A stretch of DNA of 61,328 nucleotides from positions 1 through 61,328 of the forward strand of contig CAZHNS010000011.1 in assembly GCA_964534175.1 (NCBI GenBank), given 5' to 3'. This DNA comes from JAFGHJ01 sp964534175 (GTDB lineage Bacteria; Hydrothermota; UBA3072). Positions 17,601 to 26,518 of this stretch are shown here, one piece after another; position 1 is the first letter of the stretch, and each line of letters opens with the position of its first letter. A model generated the notes under the pieces. The model was not told the DNA's origin and ran no database searches. It worked only from the letters and a program-made list of their open reading frames with translations. A program made the translations under genes and the position numbers.

Positions 17601-18503
17601 GCAAGCTTGGGTGAAATCTGGGGATGTGCGGTCATCAAAGGTGACGAGCTTGAACGAATCGCAGTAGGAGGCAGACTGGAATCTACAGTCGGGGGTGGTT
17701 TTGACTTACTGGTTCCTAAAGCCGGTGTGGGGATAGAGGTCTCGATGGCGATTACTCCTACCATATCGACTTTTGCCGCTGACGGCATGATGTATCTCTA
17801 TGTCTTTGGCACCGATCTTGAGATGACTGGAAGCGTGTATCTTAAAACGGACCGTGCTGCCGGAAGTGTAGAAGGTGAAATAAAAGGAGCTTTTGATTTG
17901 AGTGCCATAGGTGTGGATATCGCTGCAGACGGGCAGGCCAACTGGTTCTTCAGCGGTTCAACAAATTATATACAGGGAAAACTTGCAGTCGATATATGCA
18001 GCATAACCTTAGGAGCCGGTCTCTCCGGAGGTCTGTTCATAGGTTTCGAAGCTCCTAAAGATCAGGTATGGGTTCTTAGAGAAGGAAGCAGCGGAAGCAG
18101 AAGATTTGGCATTAATATGGCTAATATAGCCGACCCTGTAACAGGTGTTTACATCTTTGGAGATGTAGAAATATCTGTCGGGTTTGCCGGAATAATTGAG
18201 GGCGGTGTCGAGATATACGCTGGCGTTGGCGCCTTCGTGGGCGGAAGTTACATTAATACTGATGGCAGCGCTACTGAGCACGCCGGTTTTTATGTAGTTG
18301 GTGTAGTTGGTGTTTACATATACGGAGAAATACTCTGGGGTCTTGTTTCCGCATCAGCCTGGGGTGAGCTAGAAATGTATTTTGGACATCCAATGGGTTT
18401 CGAAGGCACTTTCGGTCTTAGAGGATGCGTACTATGGGTTATTTGCGGCGAAATAGAAATTACTGCGGGGATGAACTCAGTCCGTGGCTTCTACGTAGAG
18501 TAA
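14679..18503 (+). CDS. very large secreted beta-rich protein, envelope operon gene 1
   Basis: 1274 aa with a Sec signal (MKCCRFMLFVLVLVLLSLPV, cut after HAQ). Residues 30-145 form an unnamed N-terminal module (LWSVDVTNNTGEPHMVYFHG). Residues 148-265 look FN3-like (PRLISPRRDESLKIKRPIFT, YAWQVQAFYEEG). The middle is Asp/Ser-rich beta structure. The last 260 residues alternate polar and apolar residues with many Gly (GGLFIGFEAPKDQVWVL, GVVGVYIYGEI), suggesting a membrane-inserted or solenoid beta domain. No sorting domain. Same operon as the FecR-FN3 gene 10 bases downstream. Family not recognised; surface or outer-membrane location is inference. Confidence 0.8.
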   Translation: MKCCRFMLFVLVLVLLSLPVHAQFSLRIKPPPPNQLDIEDLWSVDVTNNTGEPHMVYFHGEITEVRKGLLFRGNSNEFESPPGRKRITSRDVRTLRDEWYREEYEEFLIRTGTVPAGSYDACVYLIDAATGQELAQQCIHIEVRPAAPPRLISPRRDESLKIKRPIFTWTKPAPLPADQRVVYKFKIVEVYKGQTKEEAIRSNPPWYEEDRITRTSFQYPLRAKALDPERNYAWQVQAFYEEGFPLGTNRGMSDIWRVNPEILGELRPLRPEILKIGEFVITDVTFTSYSLDSLSGSGKSFFLKKTAPDHFGGPMFIYVKIPFNVDFENLSTDWSSGDTANIISGDIEESFSSPVLVPVEGYHVLVHDIHMWPDSAHGSVGVKLSCLYDTASCEPVELGPFGSKLSPLPDIHRQLGVADRGPYRLGETGIIIQSKDEVLVDLSRTITPSKVEISMKKGETIEQPDMDTCNTGYLYGKYTFTNGVLAPGGFSATLELENPWKFHSLIPMGFEVNLTDGELEIDKCKVKKGKFVNGNIVLPSDSNGVLDPTDKAVIATYDSLLVDSILDLYANVEVKEEMQWGGFGLRATYTFFKLPAKPYAYHTVVKSDTFDRVETDTLIGLVVPFFGATHDALNVYSGDVNKTLKFEKMGGYDNMKRKIGWFNLEMQGIRGHLGSNVETPDMKAKLGIPSKTGYLADSSFNTTFTHDEDDTTFMKFWFVGNSSFDTDLRGWFNIPSPSGIKPPFREVGVTSTASFAGGNAFFQDTLELDYWGVGLTSKRGVISVRIGEIVYTNAEIYEPVHFSKGFNIIWGEMLADGDLGEFYFNHNAAYQKFDGFPITLDSAGLSKYVASKPGELVVRSGIHFNFFGEPDTLITVHDAKHTVSTPPFNGRLVTIDPEEFALFRNWGSGVADMDFDEIGYDDADQNGFIGNGEVDFDFFANSPVNAEIELDSLYIKICVLETQVHDLLLLDVELASLGEIWGCAVIKGDELERIAVGGRLESTVGGGFDLLVPKAGVGIEVSMAITPTISTFAADGMMYLYVFGTDLEMTGSVYLKTDRAAGSVEGEIKGAFDLSAIGVDIAADGQANWFFSGSTNYIQGKLAVDICSITLGAGLSGGLFIGFEAPKDQVWVLREGSSGSRRFGINMANIADPVTGVYIFGDVEISVGFAGIIEGGVEIYAGVGAFVGGSYINTDGSATEHAGFYVVGVVGVYIYGEILWGLVSASAWGELEMYFGHPMGFEGTFGLRGCVLWVICGEIEITAGMNSVRGFYVE

Positions 18504-18513
18504 GGAGGTATCG

Positions 18514-21500
18514 ATGTTTATAATAATATTATTAGGAACGGTATTGAATGTTTACACTAATGATGTGGTAGTTAAAAGAGCAGATTCGACTATTACTCCC
18601 ACTATAGGTATGGAATTAATGGACAGCGATACAGTCATCGCAGGAGATAGTTCTAAAGCCGAGATTCTTTATGCTGACAGCAGCATGCTGTATATGGATG
18701 CGAACACCAGGATTGTTACTACAAGCAGCGAGAAGAAAAGATCCATATTTCTTTCCTTTGGAAGAATCTGGGCAAAGGTCAAAAAGCTGGTGAAAGGCGA
18801 ATCTCTGGAAGTTGTTACTCCTGTTTCTATTTCCGGTATTACAGGTACGGAGTTTGAACAATCTTTTATAGCGAAAAAAGCAGAGTGTAAGATGATAGGA
18901 GGAAGTTTAAACTTCAAAGAAAAGAAAAGCGGTAAAGAGACAAAGCTGGGAGAGGGCGAGATGGCGTCTATGGAAGAGGGCAGGGCTGCAAAGTTTGGAA
19001 AATTCAAAAAGGACCAGGTGAAAAAGTGGTATAAATGGACAAAAGCTGATGCCGATCTTATCCTGAGTAAAATAAAACAGGCCTCTGACGATGGCAACCA
19101 TGGAAAGGTAACACTTCTTGTCTCTCAGTTAAAGGCAGTTGCCGGCAAATTGGGTTTAGAAAAAGAGTATGGAAGCAAATTAGATGAACTCTTTAAAGAT
19201 TCCTCGATGTTTAAAGGTCTTTTTGCTCCTACAGAAACTGGCTTTTTATATGCCATAAGCAGTGAAAACAAGGGTCGAAAGACTTTTATATTGTTAAAGT
19301 GGCCAAAAATGAAAGGAGTTGAAGCCTTTAACCTTTACAGGAAAGAAATTCCTTCCATGGGTATTCCAACCACTCCCATTAACTCCAAGCCAATTACTAT
19401 GATGAGTGATTGCGATGATATTAAGGCAGTTATACCTGTGGGTTCGGAAGAGTGGCAAGCCATCACGAACGTTATCAACGGACCTCCGAAACCTGTAAAG
19501 AAAAGAACAACAAAAGGAAGCAGTACTAAGGGTTCTTCTATAGTAGCTCCCAAGGAACCTGCTTCAGAGATGTTTGCAATCCCAACAGTACTCGCTAAAC
19601 TTAGCCCCTGTGCCATATCCAGCCTATCTGATACAAGCAAGGCTTATGCTGATTTGCAGGCTCTTGCAGGAAAATATTGGAAGGTCGGTGTAGTTATTGG
19701 TCAGGCTTATGTCGATGATGATGTTACTCCCGGTAAAAAGTATATGTATGCAATTACTCCTGCATCTACCGGAAAACGTGCAATTGGAACAGGTATTGGT
19801 ACGGAAAAATTTGAAGCAATAGATACCGCGACAGTCGTTGCCGGAACGGTTCTTCCTCTACCAGCTCCTTCCGGAGTTACAACCATTGCAGGAGACAACA
19901 AGGTTATGGTAAGATGGAATGAGATGGGGACCGCTTCGGGTTATGATGTTTATAGAAACGCGCTTATGTCTTCGTATATCAAGGTAAACGGAGCTGATAT
20001 AGTGGAAGCGTGTACTCTCGATTTAGAAGGAAATAAAATTTCCGAGAAAAACTGCTTTATTGACTTTATGCGCTGGGATGGATCAGGATATCCTGCAGAG
20101 CACGAGGTTGTGGCTCCCGATTCGATTTACGGTCCATATAACGGAATAACTTACAATTACAAAGTAAGAGCATATGATGCTCTTGGAAGACCAGGTATGT
20201 TCAGTTCGCCTGCTTCTGCTCTTCCGGAGGATGAAACACCACCGGCTGTGCCGTACGGTATTAGTGTAGAAGCTTATCCGGACGGCCTGCAACCAAAATG
20301 GTATCAGGTCACTCACGATGAAATAGGACATGTAGAGTTATCTGGTATACAGGGTTACAAGGTTTATCGTTTTAACTCGGCAGATTCTCTCGCCGACAGC
20401 ACCGTTGTTAAATCTATGCTACCAGATACGTTTGGGGCTTTCCCGTTCTTTAAGGATACTGACCCCACACTTTTCTCCGCGTACGGTGAAAAAACCTATT
20501 GGTATAGAGTAAGGTGTATCGACAATGAGGGAAATGTTAGCGGTCTTTCTCCTTCATCGGGAAATCATCTACCGGATACAACACCTCCGAAACGACCGCG
20601 TAACTTAAAAGCGGAAAGTCACGCCGACCATATCGCTCTGGGCTGGGAAAAACCAAACCCCGTTCCGTCTGACCTCGCCGGTTATAATATATACCGAGGG
20701 GTCTGCGGAGGAGACTCTGTCTGTGTAGAGTATGAGCAAATAGATCCCAAATTATACCACGAACCGAGGTGCACAAAATGGGAATGGCGACCTTATCCTA
20801 TGTATCTGGTAGGAAATATGGACCATCCCGACAGTCTTAGTTATAAAGATTTCACAGTACCACCCAGTTCCCCAATTTGTTACAGATATACAATAAAAGC
20901 TTACGATCTAAGTCAGAATTTGAGCGATACTTCCAAAACCGTTTGTCAGAAATTGAGAGAGGAAACACCGCCTGCTCCACCTATCATTGCAGGTCTTAAG
21001 GCAAGAGATAGAGCCATAAAGGTCGAGTGGGTATCTTCGCCTGTACAGGATTTATTTGGATTTATGGTCTATAGAGCAGATAAAGAGGGCGGTAAATACA
21101 TAAGAGTAAGTGATACTCTTTTATTCCCTGAGAAGATAGACTGCGATGATATACCCGCCACCAATGTATGGGCGGCTGATTCAGTCTTCTCCTTTATCGA
21201 TACTACAGTCGAAGAAAAGAAGGTATACTGGTACAGAGTAAAAGCTGCAGATTACGGCGGGAACATCGGAGATCCTTCAGTTCCGATAGAGACATACACT
21301 TATAATCTCGGACCTCCGCCAACACCGAAAGCTCTCCAGATCACTCAACCAGCAGGAAAGTGTGCACTTCTTATAGAATGGAAGCCAGCGTATAAAAAGG
21401 AATATGCCGGTTTTGTTGTATTCAGAAGTTCCGATCCCGCTGAGGGTTACCGGCAGATTAGTCCACTATTAAGAGAAAGTAAGTTCCTCGATAATACGGT

Positions 21501-21600
21501 CATCGGCAATAAAGATTATTACTACAAAGTCCAGTATTTTGCTAAAAACGGTAACCGGTCACTCGTTTCAACTGCCAAAAACGGTAAGGCAACGCCTTAA
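18514..21600 (+). CDS. secreted FecR-domain protein with about six FN3 modules
   Basis: 1028 aa. Hydrophobic N-terminus (MFIIILLGTVLNVYT) acts as signal or anchor. FecR domain at about 30-150: GMELMDSDTVIAGDSSKAEI, SMLYMDANTRIV, VVTPVSISGITGTEFEQSF. Helical linker to about 235, a Ser/Thr/Lys-rich hinge near 330, then FN3-like modules beginning near 240, 450, 575, 690, 825 and 935, each with the GYxVYR / YYYKV pattern and TPP linkers. FecR normally works as a sigma-factor regulator; here it is part of a long extracytoplasmic protein with no sigma gene nearby, so a structural or sensing role in the envelope is more likely (inference). Shine-Dalgarno AAGGAGG. Confidence 0.85.
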   Translation: MFIIILLGTVLNVYTNDVVVKRADSTITPTIGMELMDSDTVIAGDSSKAEILYADSSMLYMDANTRIVTTSSEKKRSIFLSFGRIWAKVKKLVKGESLEVVTPVSISGITGTEFEQSFIAKKAECKMIGGSLNFKEKKSGKETKLGEGEMASMEEGRAAKFGKFKKDQVKKWYKWTKADADLILSKIKQASDDGNHGKVTLLVSQLKAVAGKLGLEKEYGSKLDELFKDSSMFKGLFAPTETGFLYAISSENKGRKTFILLKWPKMKGVEAFNLYRKEIPSMGIPTTPINSKPITMMSDCDDIKAVIPVGSEEWQAITNVINGPPKPVKKRTTKGSSTKGSSIVAPKEPASEMFAIPTVLAKLSPCAISSLSDTSKAYADLQALAGKYWKVGVVIGQAYVDDDVTPGKKYMYAITPASTGKRAIGTGIGTEKFEAIDTATVVAGTVLPLPAPSGVTTIAGDNKVMVRWNEMGTASGYDVYRNALMSSYIKVNGADIVEACTLDLEGNKISEKNCFIDFMRWDGSGYPAEHEVVAPDSIYGPYNGITYNYKVRAYDALGRPGMFSSPASALPEDETPPAVPYGISVEAYPDGLQPKWYQVTHDEIGHVELSGIQGYKVYRFNSADSLADSTVVKSMLPDTFGAFPFFKDTDPTLFSAYGEKTYWYRVRCIDNEGNVSGLSPSSGNHLPDTTPPKRPRNLKAESHADHIALGWEKPNPVPSDLAGYNIYRGVCGGDSVCVEYEQIDPKLYHEPRCTKWEWRPYPMYLVGNMDHPDSLSYKDFTVPPSSPICYRYTIKAYDLSQNLSDTSKTVCQKLREETPPAPPIIAGLKARDRAIKVEWVSSPVQDLFGFMVYRADKEGGKYIRVSDTLLFPEKIDCDDIPATNVWAADSVFSFIDTTVEEKKVYWYRVKAADYGGNIGDPSVPIETYTYNLGPPPTPKALQITQPAGKCALLIEWKPAYKKEYAGFVVFRSSDPAEGYRQISPLLRESKFLDNTVIGNKDYYYKVQYFAKNGNRSLVSTAKNGKATP

Positions 21601-21611
21601 GGGGGGATGAG

Positions 21612-23267
21612 ATGAGAAAAATAATCTTAATCTTAACTTTATCGATTGTTGTTGGCCTGGCAATTCCTTCGTATGCCGCGGATGAATTCATCGAGAATCA
21701 CACGTGGGGGTTCAGAAATACGACTTATTTCACCGATGGGGGCGGCTCTACAGTGCTGCCATGGGAAATATACGTCAGGAGTTTTATAGGCATATGTCCG
21801 GATTCAAATGAAGCAAAAGTTTTATGTCCCCTGGATTATGCTTTTTATCATACTTACAATGCTGCTTTCGCGGTTGCGTCGGGCAATTGCTTTGGTATGA
21901 GTTTGCTTACCAATATAATTCACAAAGAAGAAGGATATATGGGTTTCTGTAAACCAATCTATACTTATTCCGGAGGTTTTGATGGACCCACTTCTGCAAA
22001 ATTGTGTACTGTTATAACTGTTATGCAATGTCATGAATGGAGCCATGCCGGTATTATGTGGATGGCTGAAAATATAACAGGTACACATGCGGCAGACGGA
22101 AATTACGCTTATGAACAGGTCGAGTATTATCTCTCGATGGGAGATTTGCCTGTACTTACAATAGTGAAGGATTTAAGTTTTGAGGGTCATACATTGGTTC
22201 CTTACAAAGTCGAAGAGACAGGCTCAAAAAGATATATTTATATACACGACTCAAACAAATGGATTCCTGAACGTCAGGACTATTACGATAGTGACAGCAA
22301 TTATATAGAGATAACTAAAAGCAGCGGGGATTGGTCTTATTACTGGGGTAAAGATAAATGGGGTGTAGACGAATTCTGGGGGACGTCCAGTGGTGGTTAT
22401 ATATACGCAACTCCCATGTCTACTGTAAAGGCTACTTCCCGTAACCCACTCCAACTTGGTGGAATTACAGACGCCATGAATCATATCTTTCTCACCGGTG
22501 CGAATGTTTCTCAGATTACGGATGATGATGGGCATAAATTCTACAAATCAAGCGCAAGCTCACATAATAGAATATCCGATATAGAAGATAACCCTTCTCT
22601 TAAAATGAAAAATGTGATAAGAATGCCTATTACTTCTGCTGCTCTGCGAAGAAAAAGGCCCGGAAGGACGAAGAATGCTCCTGAGATTTACTTTGCAATT
22701 GGTTCGGAGGGGAAAAATTTCAATTTTGAAATAGCTTCAACCGGAAAGAAATACAAATTCGAAATGGCTGGTAAAGATAATATAATAAGGCTCACTGCAC
22801 CCGGGGGTTCAAGCGGCAGAGATAATTTCGAGGTAAAAAAACTTTCCTCCGACAACCAGGAATTAAAATTAAGCAGCAAAAGGGGCGCGGCGAAGTTTGA
22901 AGTTGAATTACATCGTACGGTTCCCGGTTCCGAAACGTCAAGAATATTTAAAGTGACAAACCTAACGGCTCCGAGTTCTTCACCTGTAAAACTGCGTCTG
23001 TCAGAGGGTAGAGATGCTCTGCTAGTTAAAGGAGAAAAAGGGGCTGTTAGCTGTAATCTCCAGATAACCCAGGTTGCAGACGGAAAAATAACAAAGATGC
23101 CCGCCAGAACATTAAACGTTTCGGGAAAAGAGTGGCAGCAGGTAACTCCAAGTGACTGGAACAAATTAGGCGGCGCGAGCATTAAAGTAAAAAAGCTAAA
23201 GATGCTGATGCCTCCGGATCCTTTAGGTAATAAAAAGATGCCTCCGGATCCTCTTGAGAAGAAATAA
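21612..23267 (+). CDS. secreted papain-like / C39-like candidate peptidase
   Basis: 551 aa. Signal peptide MRKIILILTLSIVVGLAIPS, cut after YAA. Residues 85-100 contain ASGNCFGMSLLT with Cys93; later GHTLVPYKVEE with His193 and YIYIHDSNKW with Asp213/Asn215. This Cys...His...Asp/Asn order and spacing fit papain-like or C39-like peptidases, often with GNCxGM around the nucleophile. The C-terminal 250 residues are Lys/Ser-rich beta structure, ending in a duplicated MPPDPL motif. Sits in the envelope operon between the FecR-FN3 and beta-barrel genes. It may process or cross-link the co-encoded surface proteins (inference); activity untested. Confidence 0.7.
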   Translation: MRKIILILTLSIVVGLAIPSYAADEFIENHTWGFRNTTYFTDGGGSTVLPWEIYVRSFIGICPDSNEAKVLCPLDYAFYHTYNAAFAVASGNCFGMSLLTNIIHKEEGYMGFCKPIYTYSGGFDGPTSAKLCTVITVMQCHEWSHAGIMWMAENITGTHAADGNYAYEQVEYYLSMGDLPVLTIVKDLSFEGHTLVPYKVEETGSKRYIYIHDSNKWIPERQDYYDSDSNYIEITKSSGDWSYYWGKDKWGVDEFWGTSSGGYIYATPMSTVKATSRNPLQLGGITDAMNHIFLTGANVSQITDDDGHKFYKSSASSHNRISDIEDNPSLKMKNVIRMPITSAALRRKRPGRTKNAPEIYFAIGSEGKNFNFEIASTGKKYKFEMAGKDNIIRLTAPGGSSGRDNFEVKKLSSDNQELKLSSKRGAAKFEVELHRTVPGSETSRIFKVTNLTAPSSSPVKLRLSEGRDALLVKGEKGAVSCNLQITQVADGKITKMPARTLNVSGKEWQQVTPSDWNKLGGASIKVKKLKMLMPPDPLGNKKMPPDPLEKK

Positions 23268-23286
23268 ATCGGAGGGAAACTAAAAG

Positions 23287-24933
23287 ATGAGAAGGATAGC
23301 ATTACTTGTTCTATTGATTTCATTTGCTTGCTATGCCGGTTTAGTTGAGTTTTCCGGTTCCGCAAACTTATACGGAGAGTATGATATGATAGAGGGTGGA
23401 GATACTCTGGTAGAGCCGTCCTCTCAGGTGAGGTTTACCGTTAGTCCAACTATATCTATCGCCACTTTGCCTATAAATTTTGATTTCCAGTTAAGTTCTC
23501 TGGAGTCAAAATATCGTCAGGCTCTTAACAAATACCGAATAAGCATAGAGCCGGAAAAAATGCTCAGGGACAAAGTCAATGTACCTAGTTTTGTTCTCGC
23601 TATTTCCAACGTTGAATTCGGGACCTGCTATCCGTACTTCACTCCTTACACTCTTTCGAGTGTACCCGTTTCCGGAGGAGGAGCCGAACTGAACCCGTGG
23701 ATCTTCCACCTGGAAGGTTCAATGGGAAAACTGCAGAGAAGCGTTGACTGGTCTGATACAACTTATACCGACTATGCGTATGAGAGGAGTTTAGTTGCTT
23801 TTAGCGTAGGTTTGGGCAGAAAAGAATCTTCTCATCTCCACTTTATTTATATGCATTCAGGAGACGATTCAACTTCAGTAGATCCTCTATTTATCCCTGC
23901 TTATAGTGATTCGGATAGTGTAGAAATTGTGAAACCTATGGAAAATTATGTCGCAGGTATTGATTTCAAGTTATCTCTTTTTGATAACAGATTCTATATA
24001 GAATCTGAGGTCGCAGGAATGGAAGTAACAAGAGATATACGCCTACCTGAGCTAACCTTTGAAGGAGTTCCTTCTTTTCTTACCAACACCTTTCACCCCA
24101 GACTCAGCAGCTCATTCGATTTCGCATTCCAGGTTAAATCCGCTCTGGATATTTACGATACGGAAATATCAGGCTCGGTTGCTATGGTTGGACCGGGCTT
24201 TGAGTCCTTCGGAAATCCATATTTGCGTAATGACGTCTTCTCCTACGAAGCGGGCATAAAGCAAAATCTTTTCAATAATAGCATGTTCTTATATGGTTCT
24301 TTAGAAAAGGAAACAGATAACATTCTAGGGATAAAAGGTTCTACTACAGCTTTTGATGCCTACGAGTTTGGCATAGGCTTCAACTTCACGTCTCTACCGT
24401 ATGTGGATTTTTCTTTCAGTCCTTATACTGAAAGAAACGATTCTCTTGCTCTGGATAGGAGCAGCAATATGTATTCTGTTAATACCGGCTATAATTTGGT
24501 TTTCTCGAATATCAGCAACTATTTAAGTCTTTTCTTTTCCTATCAGGATTATGAGGATCTGGACGATGCTAATAATTATTCCGGGAGAGCTATTTCGGTT
24601 AGCGATGATATTAGCTTTATGATTCCTCTTAATCTCTCTTTTGCCGTTGATTATTCTGAAACGAGTTATCCTGATATTAGTGATGAGATTTTATCTTTCG
24701 ATGTCGGGGCATACTATACCTTTTTTGAAAATTGGACAAACGGGATTGGGTTTAATACTTCTTCGGGAACCGATGAAACATCTATGAATGGATTATACTT
24801 CAATTCTTCATTATATATGGGTTCCTTCGCTAATTTGAGCGTAGATATAGAGAGAAACTTCTATGACGGCGAAACCGATGATGAGGATTACGACGAGTGG
24901 CGCTTAATCGGAAGCATATCCAGCAGCTGGTAA
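23287..24933 (+). CDS. outer-membrane beta-barrel protein
   Basis: 548 aa. Signal peptide MRRIALLVLLISFACYAG. The rest is a succession of amphipathic strands separated by acidic turns (for example SQVRFTVSPTISIATLPINF, SYEAGIKQNLFNNSMFLYG, FANLSVDIERNFYDGETDDE) and ends in WRLIGSISSSW, an aromatic terminus as in many beta-barrels. No plug or TonB box seen. Fourth gene of the envelope operon, 19 bases after the papain-like gene, GGAGGG Shine-Dalgarno. It may be the outer-membrane anchor or export partner for the upstream secreted proteins (inference). Confidence 0.78.
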   Translation: MRRIALLVLLISFACYAGLVEFSGSANLYGEYDMIEGGDTLVEPSSQVRFTVSPTISIATLPINFDFQLSSLESKYRQALNKYRISIEPEKMLRDKVNVPSFVLAISNVEFGTCYPYFTPYTLSSVPVSGGGAELNPWIFHLEGSMGKLQRSVDWSDTTYTDYAYERSLVAFSVGLGRKESSHLHFIYMHSGDDSTSVDPLFIPAYSDSDSVEIVKPMENYVAGIDFKLSLFDNRFYIESEVAGMEVTRDIRLPELTFEGVPSFLTNTFHPRLSSSFDFAFQVKSALDIYDTEISGSVAMVGPGFESFGNPYLRNDVFSYEAGIKQNLFNNSMFLYGSLEKETDNILGIKGSTTAFDAYEFGIGFNFTSLPYVDFSFSPYTERNDSLALDRSSNMYSVNTGYNLVFSNISNYLSLFFSYQDYEDLDDANNYSGRAISVSDDISFMIPLNLSFAVDYSETSYPDISDEILSFDVGAYYTFFENWTNGIGFNTSSGTDETSMNGLYFNSSLYMGSFANLSVDIERNFYDGETDDEDYDEWRLIGSISSSW

Positions 24934-24951
24934 ATCGGTTTATTAGAAAAT

Positions 24952-25707
24952 TTGAAAAGAAAGAAAATTCTAATAATCGAAGATGACTACGATCTTTCCG
25001 CTTTGATGATTAGACATTTACATTCAGCCGACTTTGATGTTTTAAATGTCGGAGACGCAATTCAGGGAGTACTATTCGCTAGGAAAGAAATCCCTAATTT
25101 AATTGTTCTCGATTTAATGATACCCGGTGGCGGCGGTTTAAAGGTTTTAGAGAGATTAACCCAACTGCCTGAGACCCAATCTATACCCGTTATAGTTCTT
25201 ACCGGTGTAAGTGATCCCGAAATGAAGAAAAAGGTACTGGAAACAGGTGCAATCGAATATTTAGAAAAACCTTATAATGCGCAAGAATTTTTAAGAAGCG
25301 TTGAGGAACACATAAAAGAAGATGAAAATGCAGAAGAGGGCGACATCAACGGAACTATCTTAATAGTTGATGACGATAGTGATTTTGCAAAAATGTTGGC
25401 TCATGATTTAGGAAAAGCTAATTATAGAACTTATACTGCGTATGATGTGGATCAGGGGATACACCTTGCCCGTGAGGAGAGACCGGATTTAATCATTATT
25501 GATTTATTACTTCCTGGTGGGGGAGGTTTTACTTTGTTCGAACATCTTAAAAGTTTAGCATATACTCAGAATACACCTGTCATTGTACTTACGGCGGTAA
25601 CGGACGAAGAATCCAGACAAAAAATGATGGAAGCAGGCGTCAAATATTACATCGAAAAACCTTATAATATAAGTTTTTTATTAGACGCGATCGAGGTCGC
25701 AATATAA
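24952..25707 (+). CDS. tandem receiver-domain protein (CheY-CheY), no output domain
   Basis: 251 aa made of two complete response-regulator receiver domains (about 4-122 and 133-251). Both keep the acidic pocket (IIEDD, IVDDD), the phosphoacceptor Asp in VLDLMIPGGGG and IIDLLLPGGGG, the switch Thr and the Lys in LEKPYN / IEKPYN. No DNA-binding or enzymatic output is attached and no histidine kinase is adjacent. Start is TTG, 18 bases after the beta-barrel gene, so it may be co-transcribed with the envelope operon. Likely a phosphorelay sink or a protein-protein switch. Confidence 0.9.
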   Translation: MKRKKILIIEDDYDLSALMIRHLHSADFDVLNVGDAIQGVLFARKEIPNLIVLDLMIPGGGGLKVLERLTQLPETQSIPVIVLTGVSDPEMKKKVLETGAIEYLEKPYNAQEFLRSVEEHIKEDENAEEGDINGTILIVDDDSDFAKMLAHDLGKANYRTYTAYDVDQGIHLAREERPDLIIIDLLLPGGGGFTLFEHLKSLAYTQNTPVIVLTAVTDEESRQKMMEAGVKYYIEKPYNISFLLDAIEVAI

Positions 25708-25736
25708 CCTGGAGTACCAACTCTTAAATAGGTTAT
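25704..25736. terminator. bidirectional hairpin between convergent genes
   Basis: ATAACCT (25704-25710) pairs with AGGTTAT (25730-25736), with an inner GAGT/ACTC stem. It overlaps the 3' ends of the receiver gene and the facing ECF ATPase gene. Confidence 0.4.
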
Positions 25737-26518
25737 TCTTTAAGCGCGTCGATTAGACTTTGGAAAGTGTAAGGACATGTATCCGAATTGAGCTCTATTC
25801 CGTTTTTCTTTAGTTTATTTGCCAACCTTACAGCAGAAGGAACGTCACAACCTGCTTCGTAAACCTCTTTCCAATCAGTTTCTTCTGTGGGAGAAGAAAA
25901 AATCAATTCGCCTCTTACCATTAAACTAATTCTATCGACAAAGGATATAACATTATCAAGTTCCTGTGAAATTATAATCACTCCGACCCTACCCCTTAAA
26001 CTCTCAATAACTTCCGAGAGTCTATTCTTAAATTGCCAGTCGAGCCCTGAGAAAGGCTCATCCAGTATCAAATAAGTTGGCTCCCAGACAAGTATGGAAG
26101 CAAAAGCAACTATTCTCTTCTCTCCGTAAGATAGATCAAATGGTGAAGAATCAAGAATTTCCTGATTCAACCCAAGAAAATCAATTATATTTTTAATTTT
26201 TCTATCGACATCTTCAATTCCGAATCTTTTTGCTCCATAAGCTATTTCTTCATACACAGAATCATTAAAAAAAAGGTCCTCAGGAAACTGAAAAAGCAAA
26301 CCCATTCTTTTTCGCCATTCGATAATATCCTTTCTCGGAGAAAAAACTCTCCCATGACTCGGTTTGAGAAGACCTTTTATTATCATGGCAAGAGTGGTTT
26401 TGCCAGCTCCATTTGGACCTACAAGTAAATGAACTTCATCCGAGGCAAAGGACACAGAACAGTTTTTAATAACTTTCTTGTTTTCATAGCCAAAACAAAT
26501 GTTCTTTAACACAATCAT
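25733..26518 (-). CDS. ecfA: ECF transporter energy-coupling ATPase
   Basis: 261 aa ABC ATPase: Walker A GPNGAGKTT (near 34-42), Q-loop LLFQFPEDLFF, signature LSYGEKR, Walker B YLILDEPFSGLD. The FPED segment after the Q-loop is characteristic of EcfA/CbiO ATPases, which power vitamin or metal-ion uptake with an EcfT scaffold and a substrate-binding S subunit. Overlaps the preceding paralogue by 4 bases, giving an EcfA-EcfA' heterodimer. The likely EcfT is encoded 14 kb away at 41541; no S component is visible. Confidence 0.9.
   Translation of the reverse strand: MIVLKNICFGYENKKVIKNCSVSFASDEVHLLVGPNGAGKTTLAMIIKGLLKPSHGRVFSPRKDIIEWRKRMGLLFQFPEDLFFNDSVYEEIAYGAKRFGIEDVDRKIKNIIDFLGLNQEILDSSPFDLSYGEKRIVAFASILVWEPTYLILDEPFSGLDWQFKNRLSEVIESLRGRVGVIIISQELDNVISFVDRISLMVRGELIFSSPTEETDWKEVYEAGCDVPSAVRLANKLKKNGIELNSDTCPYTFQSLIDALKE

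Noticed and set aside
18514..21600. FecR protein as part of an ECF sigma / anti-sigma switch
   Set aside because: No sigma factor or TonB-dependent receptor gene lies adjacent, and the protein is mostly exported FN3 modules.
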